Assembly: GCF_000315625.1 (NCBI RefSeq)
Contig: NW_005434618.1
Span: forward strand, 207,038-271,037
Length of the DNA stretch: 64,000 nucleotides
Direction of reading: 5' to 3'
DNA from: Guillardia theta CCMP2712
Taxonomy: Eukaryota > Cryptophyceae > Pyrenomonadales > Geminigeraceae
The notes under the pieces were generated by a model, which did not search any database, had not been told where the DNA came from, and worked only from the letters and a program-made list of their open reading frames with translations. Shown here in pieces: positions 40,360-53,400 of this stretch (the first letter of the stretch is position 1; each line of letters begins with the position of its first letter). The translations under genes and the position numbers were made by a program.

Positions 40360-41668
40360 ATGCAAGATGACGTGGAACGGATGACAGAAGAAGTTTACAG
40401 CGATGATTTCAGTGAAGAAGAGACCGAGAAACTCACGAGAAAGCAGGAGGTTATCGGAACGAAGTCACGGAGGCGGGCGACAATGAAGTTTGGCTCGTCA
40501 CATTTTCACCTTCCAGCATCAACAAGTGTTCCATCACAGGTCATTGTCCGATTGAGCTTGCTCTGTTTCTGAGAGCTATGTAGCCTAGAATATCGAACAT
40601 CGTAGAGGAGAGAATGCTTGCAAGAAGACTCATCGAGGAAGAGCGGAGACTCGCCGCAGCAAAAGCGATCATAGAGTGCAGAGCATCATCCAGAACACCG
40701 TTGGGTAATCCTCATGAATGTATTTGCATGATGAGTCAAAAGTGTAGTCAGGATGGCGATACGTGAAAGTGCACCGGAATTGCGAGAGACAATTCGAAAT
40801 CATGCGAGGCAATGAGTTTATGCTTCACAAAATTCGAAACGCTCGTTCGTCAGTAGACTGCCACCAGGACGGGAACGGACTGAACTTAGAGTATTCTAGC
40901 AGACACAGAAGGAATCAACTTCAGAACGACATAAAGTCTAGGAACAAAGACATGGAAGATCGATTAGCATCCATTGCGGTTCACTTGTACTATGTAAAAT
41001 TTTCCCTGACTAACTACCAAAAAGCCTGTCATCAGTAGGGACCAATTTCGGAAAAGGCAAGAACAGGCGGAAAATGTTGGACGGCTTCGTAGGTCGTTTC
41101 CCACTTTGCAACAGTACAGTGGATTACAAGCACCAAAGAGACATGATTCAACAACCTCAGCCCCTCGTCCGACAGTGAGCGAAGTCCTAAGCTTAGTCCC
41201 CTTGAGATGAGCGATGGTACAGATATCCAAAGAAGAGAAGGAGCCCATGGAGTTTTCGACTTGTCATCCATCGGGAACAGAGGAAGCGAATGCCTCGATC
41301 ATCTTCACTTTCACTGAGTCAGTGTTCGCAGAATCGGTCAATCAACTCACTCTCGCAATCGATTCGTTCGTCGCTCAGAGCACGGACAAAGAGCTTTGTG
41401 CAGAATCCGCGCTTGCAGGACAACATCATTACAAGGGTACTCTATTCAGGATCGTGGGACAATTAGGACTGACAACTCTCAGGAACATCAGAGGGATCTA
41501 GAAGCTCTGATCAATCCGAATCAAGAGGAGTGCGAGGAGGCCAATCAAATCTCACAAAGTTCGTCTGCTGACAACTCAACTCCCGAACCGAAAAATTCAT
41601 TAAAAAACGAGACCTCAGAAGGGGAAGGAACCACAGTGAAATTCATGTTCAAATTCAGTAAAAGATAA
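40360..41668 (+). CDS. Hypothetical charged protein, six exons, 350 residues
   Basis: Modelled exons: 40360-40539, 40584-40704, 40752-40986, 41036-41113, 41161-41262 and 41332-41668. All five introns (44, 47, 49, 47 and 69 bp) are GT-AG and keep phase. The start is the ATG at 40360 (MQDDVERMTEEV). The protein is rich in Arg, Glu and Ser, with a helical basic segment (ISNIVEERMLARRLIEEERR), a Ser/Pro-rich stretch and a C-terminal acidic, low-complexity part ending FKFSKR. No family recognised. It ends 67 bp from the stop of the carboxypeptidase on the other strand. The upstream GC-rich stretch near 40302-40328 and the MITE lie in its promoter region. The first exon could begin elsewhere. Confidence 0.6.
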
Positions 41669-41735
41669 TGTATTGGTGCGTAGACTCCACCTCATTCTCT
41701 AAATATTGCAGATTGAACATATTTGCCTTTGCGAT

Positions 41736-43461
41736 TTACCAGCTGTCCTCAAGAAACTTGACAAACATGTCATATGCCTGCTGATTTGTCATCTTCACGT
41801 AACGGCAAGAGGTTGCCCCCATCACCTGCATTGGGCGGGTGCTTGGGACCATGTGTCCAGCTCCATGCACGGTAGTGAATCGAAGGCCGGGAAATTTGAC
41901 AGTGAAACCAGCGACCTACGGAAAATGCAATCAAGCAAAGAGAGGCACTTTGAACTGTCACCTGGCCCTTAGAGCTCCATTGTTGCCATTCTTCGATGGG
42001 CTTCCCAAGGCCCCAGATCCACATCTAATCAGCCACGTTGTCAATTTGAAAAGTTTCATGTCAACCTGCGAACATATGTCCCTTTCACCTGCGCCCCGGC
42101 AGTCGAACATATCGAGTCATCATCTCCCGAATATATCATCATTTTCAAACCACCATGCTACAGATATTTTCAGATACGTCGTTGACAGTGAAGAGTTTGA
42201 CCTTAATCAGTTCGTTGTATACACCCATCATCGGTGCAGCAACGTCTTTGGGATTGTACGCTTCGTTTACAACGTCACTACAAACGCTCCAAGTCACGCT
42301 TCCAGGATTCGACACATGAATGGCCTTCTGAACATCCTTTCGATTGAGGTACTGCGTCATGTAATCATCTACGCACGGTTTGTATTTGGGGAAATATCCA
42401 CTCAATGTTTTCCGTTGTTTCTTGTCGGCTGAAGCTATCTTCTTGAGCAGAAGATATCTCTCCGTTCTTCCTGAAGCCAGTGAAGGGGTTTGACAGATCG
42501 GGAAGTCAAGAGCATAGGGATCCATATTGGCAGTCATCGCATCCATGCTGGCTGTCATGCTGTCGCAGTCTGTTTGATTAGCACTTGGGAATAAGAAACA
42601 CCCCAAGGCAACAAAACGATCCCAAAGGGGTTTAGGTATCAGCTAATAACAAGCATTAGTGCTTTGACTAGATAAGTTATAGCAGGACCTGTCGGGAAGC
42701 ATAAGCAGCGTACTGACCGTAGTCGCGATACGGCATCCATGTGAGAGGATTTCCAACAGCAAAGCCCTTGAAGTTGGGAAGGTCCAACAAAAGCATGGCC
42801 AGAGTTGGTATATAATGACCGCCATAGCTCTCACTGGTCAAGTAAAGATCATTGTCCTTATACATCGGATATCGACTGAGAAAGCCAAGCACGAAGGCTC
42901 TGTTGTCCTTGGCTGCTTCCGCGTCGCCATAGGTCATGTTTGAAGGGCCTTGGGAGAAGCCAACACCAGCTGGCTGTTCGATGAAGATCATGTTAGCCAC
43001 ACGATTCCATGAGTACTTGTTGAGAGACAATTGCCCTCCTTTCTCTGCTCGGAAAGGACCCTGCTCGCTAAGAAACCCTGTGAGACCGCTGCACCCTGGA
43101 CCCCCGTTGGTCCACAAGACAAGGGGAGAAGATGCGGGATTCTTCTGAGCTTCGACAAACCAATAGAAGAGCGATTTTCCACCACCAACAGGGATGTAGC
43201 CTATAGAGCATGCTCAGTTGCATCGCAACATCGCAAACTGCTTCAACCCAAATCGTTACCTGCGTATTGCTTGAACTTGCTCACTTCCTTTGGCAGTCCA
43301 GGAAGATCAGTGATCTCATCAGTAGCTCCAGGAGCCAGCGGCTCAGCCAGCCCTCCTCCTGCTCTTCTTCTGCTGTGCGTCGGCACTGCCAGCGCTACCT
43401 GCATTCCTATCGCCACCATTGCAACAACAGCCATCCAAGGCGCCATGTTGTTGCAGGGCAT
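41736..43461 (-). CDS. Serine carboxypeptidase, family S10, secretory
   Basis: Six exons on the minus strand: 43461-43260, 43200-42689, 42642-42202, 42157-42089, 42024-41962 and 41915-41736. All five introns are GT-AG (59, 46, 44, 64 and 46 bp) and in phase, giving 488 residues, normal for S10. An N-terminal hydrophobic signal (MAVVAMVAIGMQVALAVP) routes it to the secretory pathway. Seen motifs: substrate-binding LWTNGGPGCSG; nucleophile Ser in TSESYGGHYIP; catalytic Asp in IYSGDDDSICS; catalytic His in VHGAGHMVPSTRP. The usual G before E-S-Y is Ser here. The family removes C-terminal residues from peptides at acidic pH in vacuoles, lysosomes or outside the cell. The ATG at 43461 is 41 bp from the ATG of the divergent hydrolase; an alternative Met lies five codons in. 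Confidence 0.92.
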
Positions 43462-43502
43462 ATCTCGTTGGAGTGAAATCTTTACTCAACCTCCCATGCA
43501 AA
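43462..43502. promoter_or_regulatory. 41-bp shared 5' interval between divergent start codons
   Basis: Only 41 bases separate the ATG of the carboxypeptidase (minus) from that of the hydrolase (plus). Either the two share a bidirectional promoter with very short or overlapping 5' leaders, or one real start lies further inside. No TATA box or other clear element is visible. Confidence 0.4.
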
Positions 43503-44491
43503 ATGGCGAGGACAAAGGTAGTGTTGGTGCATGGCGCCGGAGGAGGAGCTTGGGAGTGGCAGGAATGGGAGAAGGAGCTGAGGGAGCTTGACAACGTCGA
43601 GATTGTAGCTGTCTCACTAGAACCCAACAAGGACAATCTTGCGGCGACTGGGCTCGATGACTACTGTGAGCAAGTTACCAGATACGCTGCCGGGGATCAC
43701 GACACAGTGCTGATTGGCGCAAGTCTGGGCGGCCTCCTATCCCTTCTTGTGGCGCAGAAATGCACAGCACGAGCTCTGATCCTTGTTGCAAGTGCGCTGC
43801 CTGCTCTACCAGACTCTCCAGTGAAGGTCCACGAACTCGGTCACGAACCGTTTCCTGCCGTCATACGCTGGGCAGAAGGTGACTTGGAGGCGACACGGGT
43901 GTGCATGCCAAACTCAGGTGTGAAAGAGTCCGGAGAAAAGTCATGATGCTTGACTGTTGACGGTCTTGAAGACGATGAGTTGGTAAACTTGGCTTGGCGT
44001 TCATGGCGGGTCAGTATGGGGACGCTTAGTGTTTCCTTTTAAATGTCATTTGGGACAGGATGAGTCTGGACGTGTGCTGAATGAGATTCGAGAAGGAGTT
44101 CGTCTCCACAAGAAGCCTTCTTGCCCAATTCTGGTTTGCATTTCCCTTGTATTCACTTTCACTGGTTTCACTTGTATTCACTTTCACTGGTTTCACTTGT
44201 ATTCACTTTCACTGGTTTCACTTGTAACTTACATTTTGACATTTCAACTAGTTCGTTGTTCCTGGTAAAGACGAAGAGATCCCTGCCTTGCACCAACAGA
44301 TCGTCGCGGAGCACCTCGATGCAGAGATCTTGTCGTAAGTTGTCCCCTTCTCGCAAGCTTATTCTGTTGACTCTGCTACTTCCAGGTACCCCGAGTTGAC
44401 TCACCTTGGGCCGTTGCTGTCACGTGAAGCACGTACTGTAGCGGCTGCTGCAGCACGTTGGCTGAAGGAGAAACTTGGAGAAGGGAGATGA
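43503..44491 (+). CDS. Alpha/beta hydrolase, 225 residues, five exons
   Basis: Exons 43503-43878, 43972-44009, 44059-44133, 44252-44334 and 44386-44491; introns of 93, 49, 118 and 51 bp are all GT-AG and in phase. The product begins MARTKVVLVHGAGGGAWEW, with the oxyanion-hole HGAGGG of small alpha/beta hydrolases. The nucleophile elbow is GASLGG, the acid strand is probably FVVPGKDEEIP (Asp after PGK), and the catalytic His lies in ELTHLGP. Length and motifs fit the methylesterase/hydroxynitrile-lyase-like or general Abhydrolase_6 group; the substrate cannot be told. There is no signal peptide, so it is probably cytosolic. The stop is five bases from the stop of the giant minus-strand gene. 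Confidence 0.88.
44146..44220 (+). repeat. 25-bp tandem repeat, three copies, within hydrolase intron 3
   Basis: The 25-base unit cttgtattcactttcactgg plus ttca occurs three times in direct succession and accounts for most of the 118-bp intron (44134-44251), the longest in this gene. The unit is pyrimidine-rich. Confidence 0.9.
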
Positions 44492-44496
44492 TCTTT

Positions 44497-47400
44497 TCAT
44501 CGCATCATGCCTTCAGACCAGCCAACATCCTTGACAGATGTTGAGATCTGTGACATCTCCATCTTCTTCTCCTTGAGGTATTCCAGAGGAGACTCGTGTA
44601 GCGCCTGCATTCTTGCCATCGCCGCCTGTTTGAACTCAGAGGTACCGACGATGGGTGGTTCGACCCTCATCACCTGCTTGGCCTGCTTTTTCTTCATTCT
44701 CCTTTCCCGCCTCTCTTGGACTGCCAGACGTTCTCAATGCTGGACCAACAAGATCACCTCCGCTTACAAGTCTCGTCATGAAAATCTCGATTGTTCAGCC
44801 TCCTTCTGAATGATAAAGTGAACACGTTCTATTGAGCTGTGATGAAGGGGTTTAGCAAACCTTTTCTGATGTTCTTCTACCCAGGCTTGCTTATTCACAT
44901 CTTCATCCTGGTATTCCGCATTCAAAGCTTCATCGAGAAGTGCATCTTCTTTCACTGTGGCAGCCTATCTCACTCGATTCAGTTGAAAACGATTTGTGAC
45001 GATAGGAACGACGTACAGCTCTGCTCTTTCTTGCGTCAACAGACTGTGCCCATTTCGCATAAGCCTCTGCGCACATTCATCAATCACGCATGGGGAAACC
45101 ACCACACAGCATTCACCTGATTCCTTCTCGCTGAAGATTGTCTCGATGGTGCCGCTGGTCATGGCGGTTTCTTTCTCTGACGCGATCTTCATCAACCTCT
45201 TTCTGTTGATGAACGATCGCACCTGAAGAAACAAAAACTTCAAAGTTCGCAAGTCAGCCTCTCGGGTGATACCTGGCAGATCGCTCCTACCGCCATCAGC
45301 ACCCCCAGAGCTGCACCCACGCACGCGTAGACAACGGTCAAGTCGGTCTTCGATTCTTGTTTGACAAGAAGCGTTTGGTTTCCAACCGTCGAGTTGAAAG
45401 GAGGCAACACAGCCACTTCTTGCAGCATCACAGCATAAAACGAGAAATGCAGGATTTTGCTCCGAACAACTTTGTTCACGGTATCCACGACACTTTCGTA
45501 CTCCTGCAGACGCTGAAAGCAAGTGTTTAGAGGCCTTAGAGTTCTTATCAGCATTCACCTTCCACTGTCGCGTGATGTTGTCGAAGGTGAAGATAAAGAG
45601 TTTCTTGGATGAGCTCTCTTGTATCGTATACCCCAGCGAGATGGCAGCTGGCTGTGGGAATTGTAGTCCTTCCGGCCTGAAGTCCACGATGCTGCCCTGC
45701 GAGGACTTTTAGGAAACAACCCGGCTGCAAAGAGACTTACAGCGAAGACAAAGTTGTCCGAGGTAGAAGGATGATAGTCTGGCGGGAGTGAAAGCATGTC
45801 GATGCTGTCCATGGTGATCGCCCCGAAGAAGTTCAAATTCTGTTTCGGGATCTCGATAGCATCACCTCCCACGAGTGAGAGACTCTTTACTGCATCCTTC
45901 ATTTCGCTGCTCCACTGTAGCTCTGCTGTACGCAAAACCCGCAAACTTGTATCACAGAATCGACCGGCGTATCCTCTGTCACACAAGCACTCTGTGCCGG
46001 CACCGCTGCAGGCTCCATGCCCGTAGCAGGTGACAGGAGCGTAGCAGCCTTGGCTGATGAAAGAAGGGGAGAAGACTTGAATCGGAGGGCTTGAAATCGA
46101 GAATGCCAGCTTCCAGGGTCCTCCAGCTCTACCCAAGCGAAGGTCTGTGAACTTGCAGATGCCGAAGCAGCAGCGCACACTGCGAGTGCCCAGCAGGTCT
46201 TGAGCTTGTGCACCGTCAGGGCTGTTCGTCTCCGAGATCAGTCCCACTTGTACTCGCGTCTTGCTGTCTGCCTCGACCTGTCGGCCGTCAGCATCAGCAA
46301 GCATGACAACTGGTTGACTGAAGACTTTTCCTGACGCGATGAGCAACTGCGGTGTCTGAAGAAGTCGCAAGCTGGTTGCAGAACCTGTGATGTTCAAGTG
46401 TTGTTGAACGCCCTGGCGGAGAATGCCTGACGAGAAATGAAGGATGACGTTGGAGGCCATTTGTGTGATCAGCAGGCCGCTGAAAGTAGCTCGACCGTCT
46501 TGAGTCCTTATGATGAGATTGTCCAGCCTAGAGCTAGAGAAGCTAATGTGAGAAAAGCTCTCAGGGATCGACACAGCCACCCATCGTGACGTGCTGTCAC
46601 GTATCACGTTGCCGCCTCTATCGTCGATGCTAACCACAGGCTGCTGCTTGCAGGTGACGTTGACGATGCACTGCCCTAGGCTCAACCGCACGCTGACCTT
46701 GTAGGCGACGCCTTGCACGACATCGAAGGGCGGCCATGAGTCTACGAACAAGGAGTTGAGGTAAGGAGAGCCGGGCAGGAACTGCGAACGAGTCGAAAAG
46801 TGGAAGGTGTAGTTCTTCCCCGCAAGGCTGACTCCCAGGTCCCCGTAAGTCACCATGCCTGACGTCATTCGGCTGGAACGCGCCGACCCCACGGGCACCA
46901 GGTCTGGAAGACAAGCCGGTTGATCGACAGGATCGCAGTTCAAGGCGACAGCAGGGTTGCCGTTCTGATAGAGCTCTGCAATGACCTCCACGTTGTTGAC
47001 AGTAGTGATGGGATTGCCGTGGGCGTCAAGAACGAGGATTTGAGGCTGTACCGTCAGAGCAAACCCAGGAGCAGCCCCTGCTGGCTGTCGAGCTACGTAA
47101 AGTCTGCTGGGAATGTCCCTCTGGACTGAGAAGCTCGTCGTCTTTGCGCCGGTTAGTAGCTGCGCGTAATCGAGGAAGTTGAGGACATAAGGGCCACCCT
47201 CCCTGTCAACCGCGAGGTCTGTGAAGACCGCGACTCCCTGGCTTGTCAACTGGATCAGAGTGCCGTAGAGGGGAGGAGGGGAACTCGCTCCTGCTGGCAG
47301 CAAGTTACCTGACCTGTCGACGTAGGGACCTGGGTAGGAACATACTGACAGGCACTCGACGGTGACAACGACCTTCTGGATGGTATCGAAGATCAGATTT

Positions 47401-50400
47401 CCTCCCTGATCTTGAATCGTGACCTCCGACGGGCTGATACTCCTGCCAGCCTGCTGGACTGTTGCTGGACCTTTACGAACGAAGAGTCTTGCGGGCCTGC
47501 CAACAAGGACGGAGATGGGGGCAGAGTCTGCGGGGAGGAGGTTGCAGGTGAACTGGTTGAGGCAGGACTTGAAGCGGAGAGAGAGACATGAGAAGGACAA
47601 GTCGATAGTGAGGGTTGAGAACTGAGAGACGCCCGAGGTCACAGGAACGATCGACTCCTTCACAACCGTTGGCTTAACAAGTAGAGAACTGGGAGTCAAG
47701 ATCTCTGCTGTGACCGTCATTCCTAGGCTCGTATCCGCCACAAAGTTTCCTCCCTGATCCACAACCTTCACGACTGGCTGGATGCTCAGTGCTGAGTTCC
47801 CCGTGCCGTCCCCTGGCTGTCTGGTGATGGTCAGAGCATATGCAGGGCCGACGGTGAGGGTGAAGAGAGTCGAGTTGACCGAGAGCAAGCCAATGGAAGA
47901 GGAGAAGGAAAGAAAGAATGTTCCCACAGGACGCACACGGAGGTTGTTGAAAGTGAAGAACTGCTGGGGGAACGTTTGCTGGGTCGACAAGGATGCGAAG
48001 AGGTCGCCTGACATGAGCGAGTCATCTAGCCTGCTTCCGGTTTGGCTGTAGAGCTTGGCTGTCACTCGAGCAGCTTCAAGCTGCAGGGAGTTGATTGCAA
48101 CGAAGTTTCCTCCCAGGTCAGTGATCATTATGCTGGGTGGCTGCGAAAACTGCTGGCCCGGAGCAGCTCCAGCGGGCTGCTGGATGATGGTCAACTTAGA
48201 GGGAACGCCGATCTGAATGGAGAAGGTGGAAGTATCTCCTCCTGCGCAGGGATACTGAGGGATGGGAGCGAAGGGATACTTGGCGCATGACGGGCTCAGC
48301 TGGTCAGTGCCGAATCTGAGGGCGAACAACTGGTATTGCGAGCAGAGAGCGTTACCTGCCTCGTTGCAGCCGTTGACCGCCAGGTCCGTGAAGCGGATTA
48401 TTCCTCGAGCTGCCTGCTGTGACGTCTTGCCTGAGATCAAATTGGAGGCTGAAACCCATGCTCCTTCGACCGCCTTGAACACGAGGACGGTGATGTAAGC
48501 TGTGGTCGAGGAGTCCGAGGTAACCAGCCGTCCTCCGGCATCGACGACTGAGAACAGTGGCTGGAGGGGGAGAGGAGCCCCTGAGAACGAGGAGGGGAGA
48601 ACGTCTTGTCTGAGGGTCATTGAAGCTGGAACTCCATCGCTGATGTCGAAGGATGCCGATAGCGCCGTCAACTGAGAGACGCTGGGGTTGCAGGCGAGCT
48701 CGCAGCGGAACTCGAGGACGGCGCCAGAAACAGCCTGCGAGTATTTAACGTTCTGATAGGTCACGACACCGTTGAGGGAGGTTTGTGTGGCTAGCAGGTA
48801 CTTGTTTGACCCGACAACGATGAACAGTTCTGTTGAGAACGTAGCTCCCACGATAGTGTTTCCACCCTTATCCAAGAGATGCAAGACTGGCTGAGGACTG
48901 AAATTGGAGCCCACCACAAACGTAGCCGGAGATTGTTTGACCAGCAGATTGAAAACTTTCCCGAATGTGACTTGAATCGGGCGAGATAGAACAAACCCGA
49001 AGAAGGAAGTTGGAGCAGGATACTTCTCTGATTCTTGGAAGTAAGGACCAGAAAACTTGAGGGTCACATCCGCCGCTATCATACATCCAAGGAAGGAGTC
49101 GACAAAGTTGGCGATGCCGCTCTTGACGATGCTGGAGGTGTTGCCCACGAGCGTTTTGGGCCCGGGAAAGAGAGAGGCAGGAGACGGGAGAGCAGATGCT
49201 ATCTCAACCATGATGGAACCATTGTTGAGGTTGAATGCAGTGTTTCCAAATTGATCTTTAACCGATACAACAGGAGGAGTCGCAAAAGGTTCGCCCGCAG
49301 TTTCAGTCGTACTTTGACTGAGGATTGAAAGGGCCGTTGGGGGCCCAGGGAGAACGACGAAGTTCTGCTGATTGAGGGTGAGACCCTGAACAGAGAAGAT
49401 GAGAGTGTATCCGGTTGCATCTGCCACGTTGAAAGAAAGATCCGTCCAAACCGCAACCCCCCACCGATACTCCACGGTCGTCCTGCCCAGCAGGGCTGCA
49501 TTGTTTGCGGCAGGGAAGACAGTGATCGAGGCCATGGCAGGAGATTCGGCTGTGCCATCCCACCATTCGACTTTCATGCCCGAGAGATCGACGAGAGTGG
49601 CTCGAGGTTGAGGATCGAAGCTCGCTCCAGCGATTCCACGAGGAGCGAAGGAGGAGAGGACGACGCGATCTGCGATCCCTCCGACGTCGAAGGAGCGAGA
49701 GAAGATCGACGCGAACGGAGGAGCAACAAACTTGAGCCGCAAATTCTGTGCGGTGGTGCTGGTGTAGGAGGAAATCGCGAGATCCGTGAAGGTGACAATA
49801 CCAGAGGTCGAGGTCAGAGTGAGCGTGCCGACGAGGAGGACGGAAGGGCAGTCGGTGAGGTAGCAGGTGGAGCTCGCTTCTCTCCCTGAGAAGGACACTA
49901 GCGAGACCGTAGACTGTACGGTTGTAGGGATGATGTTTCCACCCTCATCCTGTACCGACAGGATCGGTTGCCTCTTGATGGACTTTTGGCATCGAAGTCC
50001 GTCAGGCTCCTGCAGCAGGGAAAGGACAGCAGCTCTTCCTGATATGATGCGGATCATAGAAGACAGGGGAGAAAAGATGCCCCCGACTGAAAACCTAAGA
50101 TAAGTCTGAGGCGAGACCTTGTCAATCTGCAGGTCTGTGAAAGCGAACTGGGCAAGTTTGAGGTCCTGCTGTGAGATGGTAGTGGTTCCTTTGAGGCAGT
50201 TATGGTGGACGCTGACGTTGGAGCAGGTAGAGAGATTGTTGTTGTTGCTCTGGATCAGAGTGACTGTCGCCGTCGTGTTCTCCACGTTCCAGAGGATGTT
50301 GTTGAAGCGATCTAACAAGGCGACGGCGGGCTGGACTGGAAGGACCTGGCCGGCGACTCCATCGCCCGGCTGTTTGATGATGATGACGGCGGCGGGAGCA

Positions 50401-53400
50401 GAGGGAGAGACGGCGAAGGGAGTCGAGTAGGAGACGCCGACCGTCTGATACTCGAAGCGGAGGGTCCAGCAGCTGAACGCCAGCTCGATCCTCAGGTTGG
50501 TGAAGTTGGCGAAACCAGCGACCGAGTTGGTCTGCAAGGAGCCGAGGAGGAAGCTCCTGCTGGGATACTGGTTGTTGATCGTGGGACCACCTCCGATGGT
50601 AGCAAGGATGAGGACGTTGCTACGGCTGACAAGGACATTATCCCCCGCGTCAAGGATCGCGACGGACGGCTGGACTAGGAAAGTCACTCCTGCTACTTCG
50701 CGCCCAGGGCTTCTCAGTACGGCGATGTGATCGACTATCCCAGGGAGAACTTGTAGCTTCTGAGAAGAAATGGACCAGCTGACGCGCGAGGTGACGAGGA
50801 CGAAGACGAGGTCCAGACACGTTGCTGCTTGCTTCAGCATGAGGTCGGTGAACATGGCGAACCCTCCAACCACAGGGATGCGAGTGGAGCCGAGCAGGGG
50901 CAACAGACTCCCGTCTCCTCGTTGAAGCTGAGCTGAGATAAAGACGGTTTCATTCTGATAGTTTTGAAGGAGAGAGGACAAGCCCAAGGAGGAAGTCACT
51001 GGTATCCCCTGCTCGTCTTGCACCTGCAGCACCGGCTGCTGGCCCAGCACCTTGCCAGGAAGCGCGAAGTCAGGCTGTACGACGAGAGACACCTGCTGGG
51101 CAAGATTTGACACCACGAAGGAGGACGAGACGTTCCATATGCCACCGACAGTGAAGTTGAGGAAGAACCCGATACCCTGGCGTGAGAACCTTAAGTTTGA
51201 GAAATAGGCAAAGCCCGACGACGCGCTGCTCTCCGTGACAAAGTCCGAGGACTGGCCGCTGCTGCTGTACAATGTCGCTCTCACGATGTAGGTGCGATCT
51301 AGCAGACGGTTTCCTCCTGCATCCTGCAGCACGACTGACGCCCTTCGCTCACACGTGACGTTAACAAGGCATCGACCAGGCGGGTCCAGCTCAATGATCC
51401 GATACAAGTCTCCAGCTGTAACGTCAAAGAGCGCAGAGACAGCCGGTTGAATGCCCAACAGGGATCCTCCAACATAGCTGAACCTCAGCTGGAGCCGCTG
51501 GCCTGTCCCATCGATCTGGAGGTCCTTGAAATATGCGACGCAGAAGGAGAAAGTCTGCGGCTGAAACGAGGGGCGAGCGGGGTTAATGGTCAAGTTTGTT
51601 GACCCCACGAGAGAGGCCACGACTTGTGCTGCAGCTGCTGGGTCGCACGCGCTCTGGAAAGTGTTCCCAAAGTCATCGCTGATGGCCACAACCGGCTGCA
51701 CGGCAGCGGGGAATCCCGGGGCGAACCCAGCGGGTTGTTGGAGGATGTTAAGGGTCGAAGGTCTTCCCATCAAAACTTGGAAGCTCTGGCTGTCAAGGGT
51801 TGAGCTCAGCAGCCCGCTAGCTCGCAGTCGAAACTTGTAGACGCCCGCGGCTCCTATGAACAGTCGACCAAAGTTGCAAACACCCATCGAGGTTGTACAG
51901 CTCGTAATGCCCGTCATGTCGACATGCAACGGGCTGACCCTCGGTTGGCAGAGGTCAGCAGGTTCTCCTTCGCAGAAGAATTCGTTGAACGTGACGCTGG
52001 TAGCGTAGCAGAGAGAGAGAGAGAAGTTGACGGCAGCGGTGAAGGTACTTGGGTCCCACTCAACAGGGATGCCGTCTTTGTCTTGGAGTTGAACTGCAAG
52101 TCCGCTCGACTGCTGCCAAGCATACGGATCGAACGATCTTAACTCTAGATCTTGTGTGATTCTGAAGGAAACAGGAGGAGATGAAAGAGTGAAGGTCGAG
52201 GAGACTGTAGTCCATGTGCACGAGGAGGAAACTTTGGTCGAACAGAATTGAAAGAGCAGCGCGAAGCCCGTACGAGCTCCTCCGAAGATCCTCAGATTGG
52301 TGTACATGGCGACCCCTGAAGATCCTTCGATCAGTTGCTCCGAAGCATTCAGCCATTTCATAGAACCATCACTCTCTCTCACTTCTAAAGAAACATTGTA
52401 CGATGTGACGTCGAGCTCTCCTGTAACGTTGAAGAATGTTCGGACAAACAGGACAGCATCAGGCACAACATTACGACCAGGATCAATCACTGCAACCAAT
52501 GGCTGCTGCTGCAAGACGCGAATTGTGCTAGCTCCTCCAGGCTCTTGGAGCAATTTTATACCAGCAGGTGAACCGGGAAAGACCGAAAGGACTGTGGATG
52601 GAACGAAGGTTATCCCAAGGGCCTGAAACTGTAGGGTGAAGTTGCCACCAGCTTGAAAGAGAGTGACATCAGTGAAGGTTGCGATGCCTTGTGAGGACTG
52701 CGAGGTGAAGGTTGTCTTGAAGTAACGGGAGACAAGAAGCTTTCCGTCCTGTAATATTGAAGCTGAGACCTCTGTCTGTAACGGGACGACATTCTTGGCT
52801 GAAGCATCCAACAAGCTAACGACAGGCTGTTCAGTAAGCGGCGTGCCAGGGATGGCACCGGCAGGCTGTCTAACGATCTGAAGCTGTGATAAGTCTCCGG
52901 GAAGAATGGTGATTACAGGAGAGATAGCGTTGGAGACAAAATTCGAAATTTGCAGACCATCCGAGACGTACATCAGGATGCGGTAACTGCCCGACTTGTC
53001 GATTCTAAGATCCGTGAATCGAAAGATCCCTAGGTTGCCTATCGCAGTAGTCCTTCCTGAGAGGACCGCGTCCACCTCTGCACTATCGAGAGCTTGCAGT
53101 TGAGCAGACACAGCTATCTGGCTGCCAATTTCACAAAGGATCCCGCTCTTGCTGACAAGCCTTAGCACTGGTTGACGTTGAAATACCTCTTGACTGTGAT
53201 ATGTGCCTCCGACATTTGTATCATACTCCAACGTACGGGGATCGTCAAAAACATTGAACGGATTTGAAACTGCAGGCTGAATGTCGGTACGACCGGACAC
53301 GTTGAACAGAAGTTTGACATCCTTTGCAACATCTGTTATCATGAGAGAAAAGAATTTACAGATTCCTTCAAAGCTGTACATGGCACTTGCTTTGGGAGGA

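Noticed and set aside
40067-40384. A 105-codon + open frame crossing the right end of the MITE
   Set aside because: It spans the inverted repeat and the G/C stretch; composition is not protein-like.
42988-43591. + strand open frames over the carboxypeptidase 5' half
   Set aside because: Antisense to exons carrying the S10 motifs; no motifs of their own.
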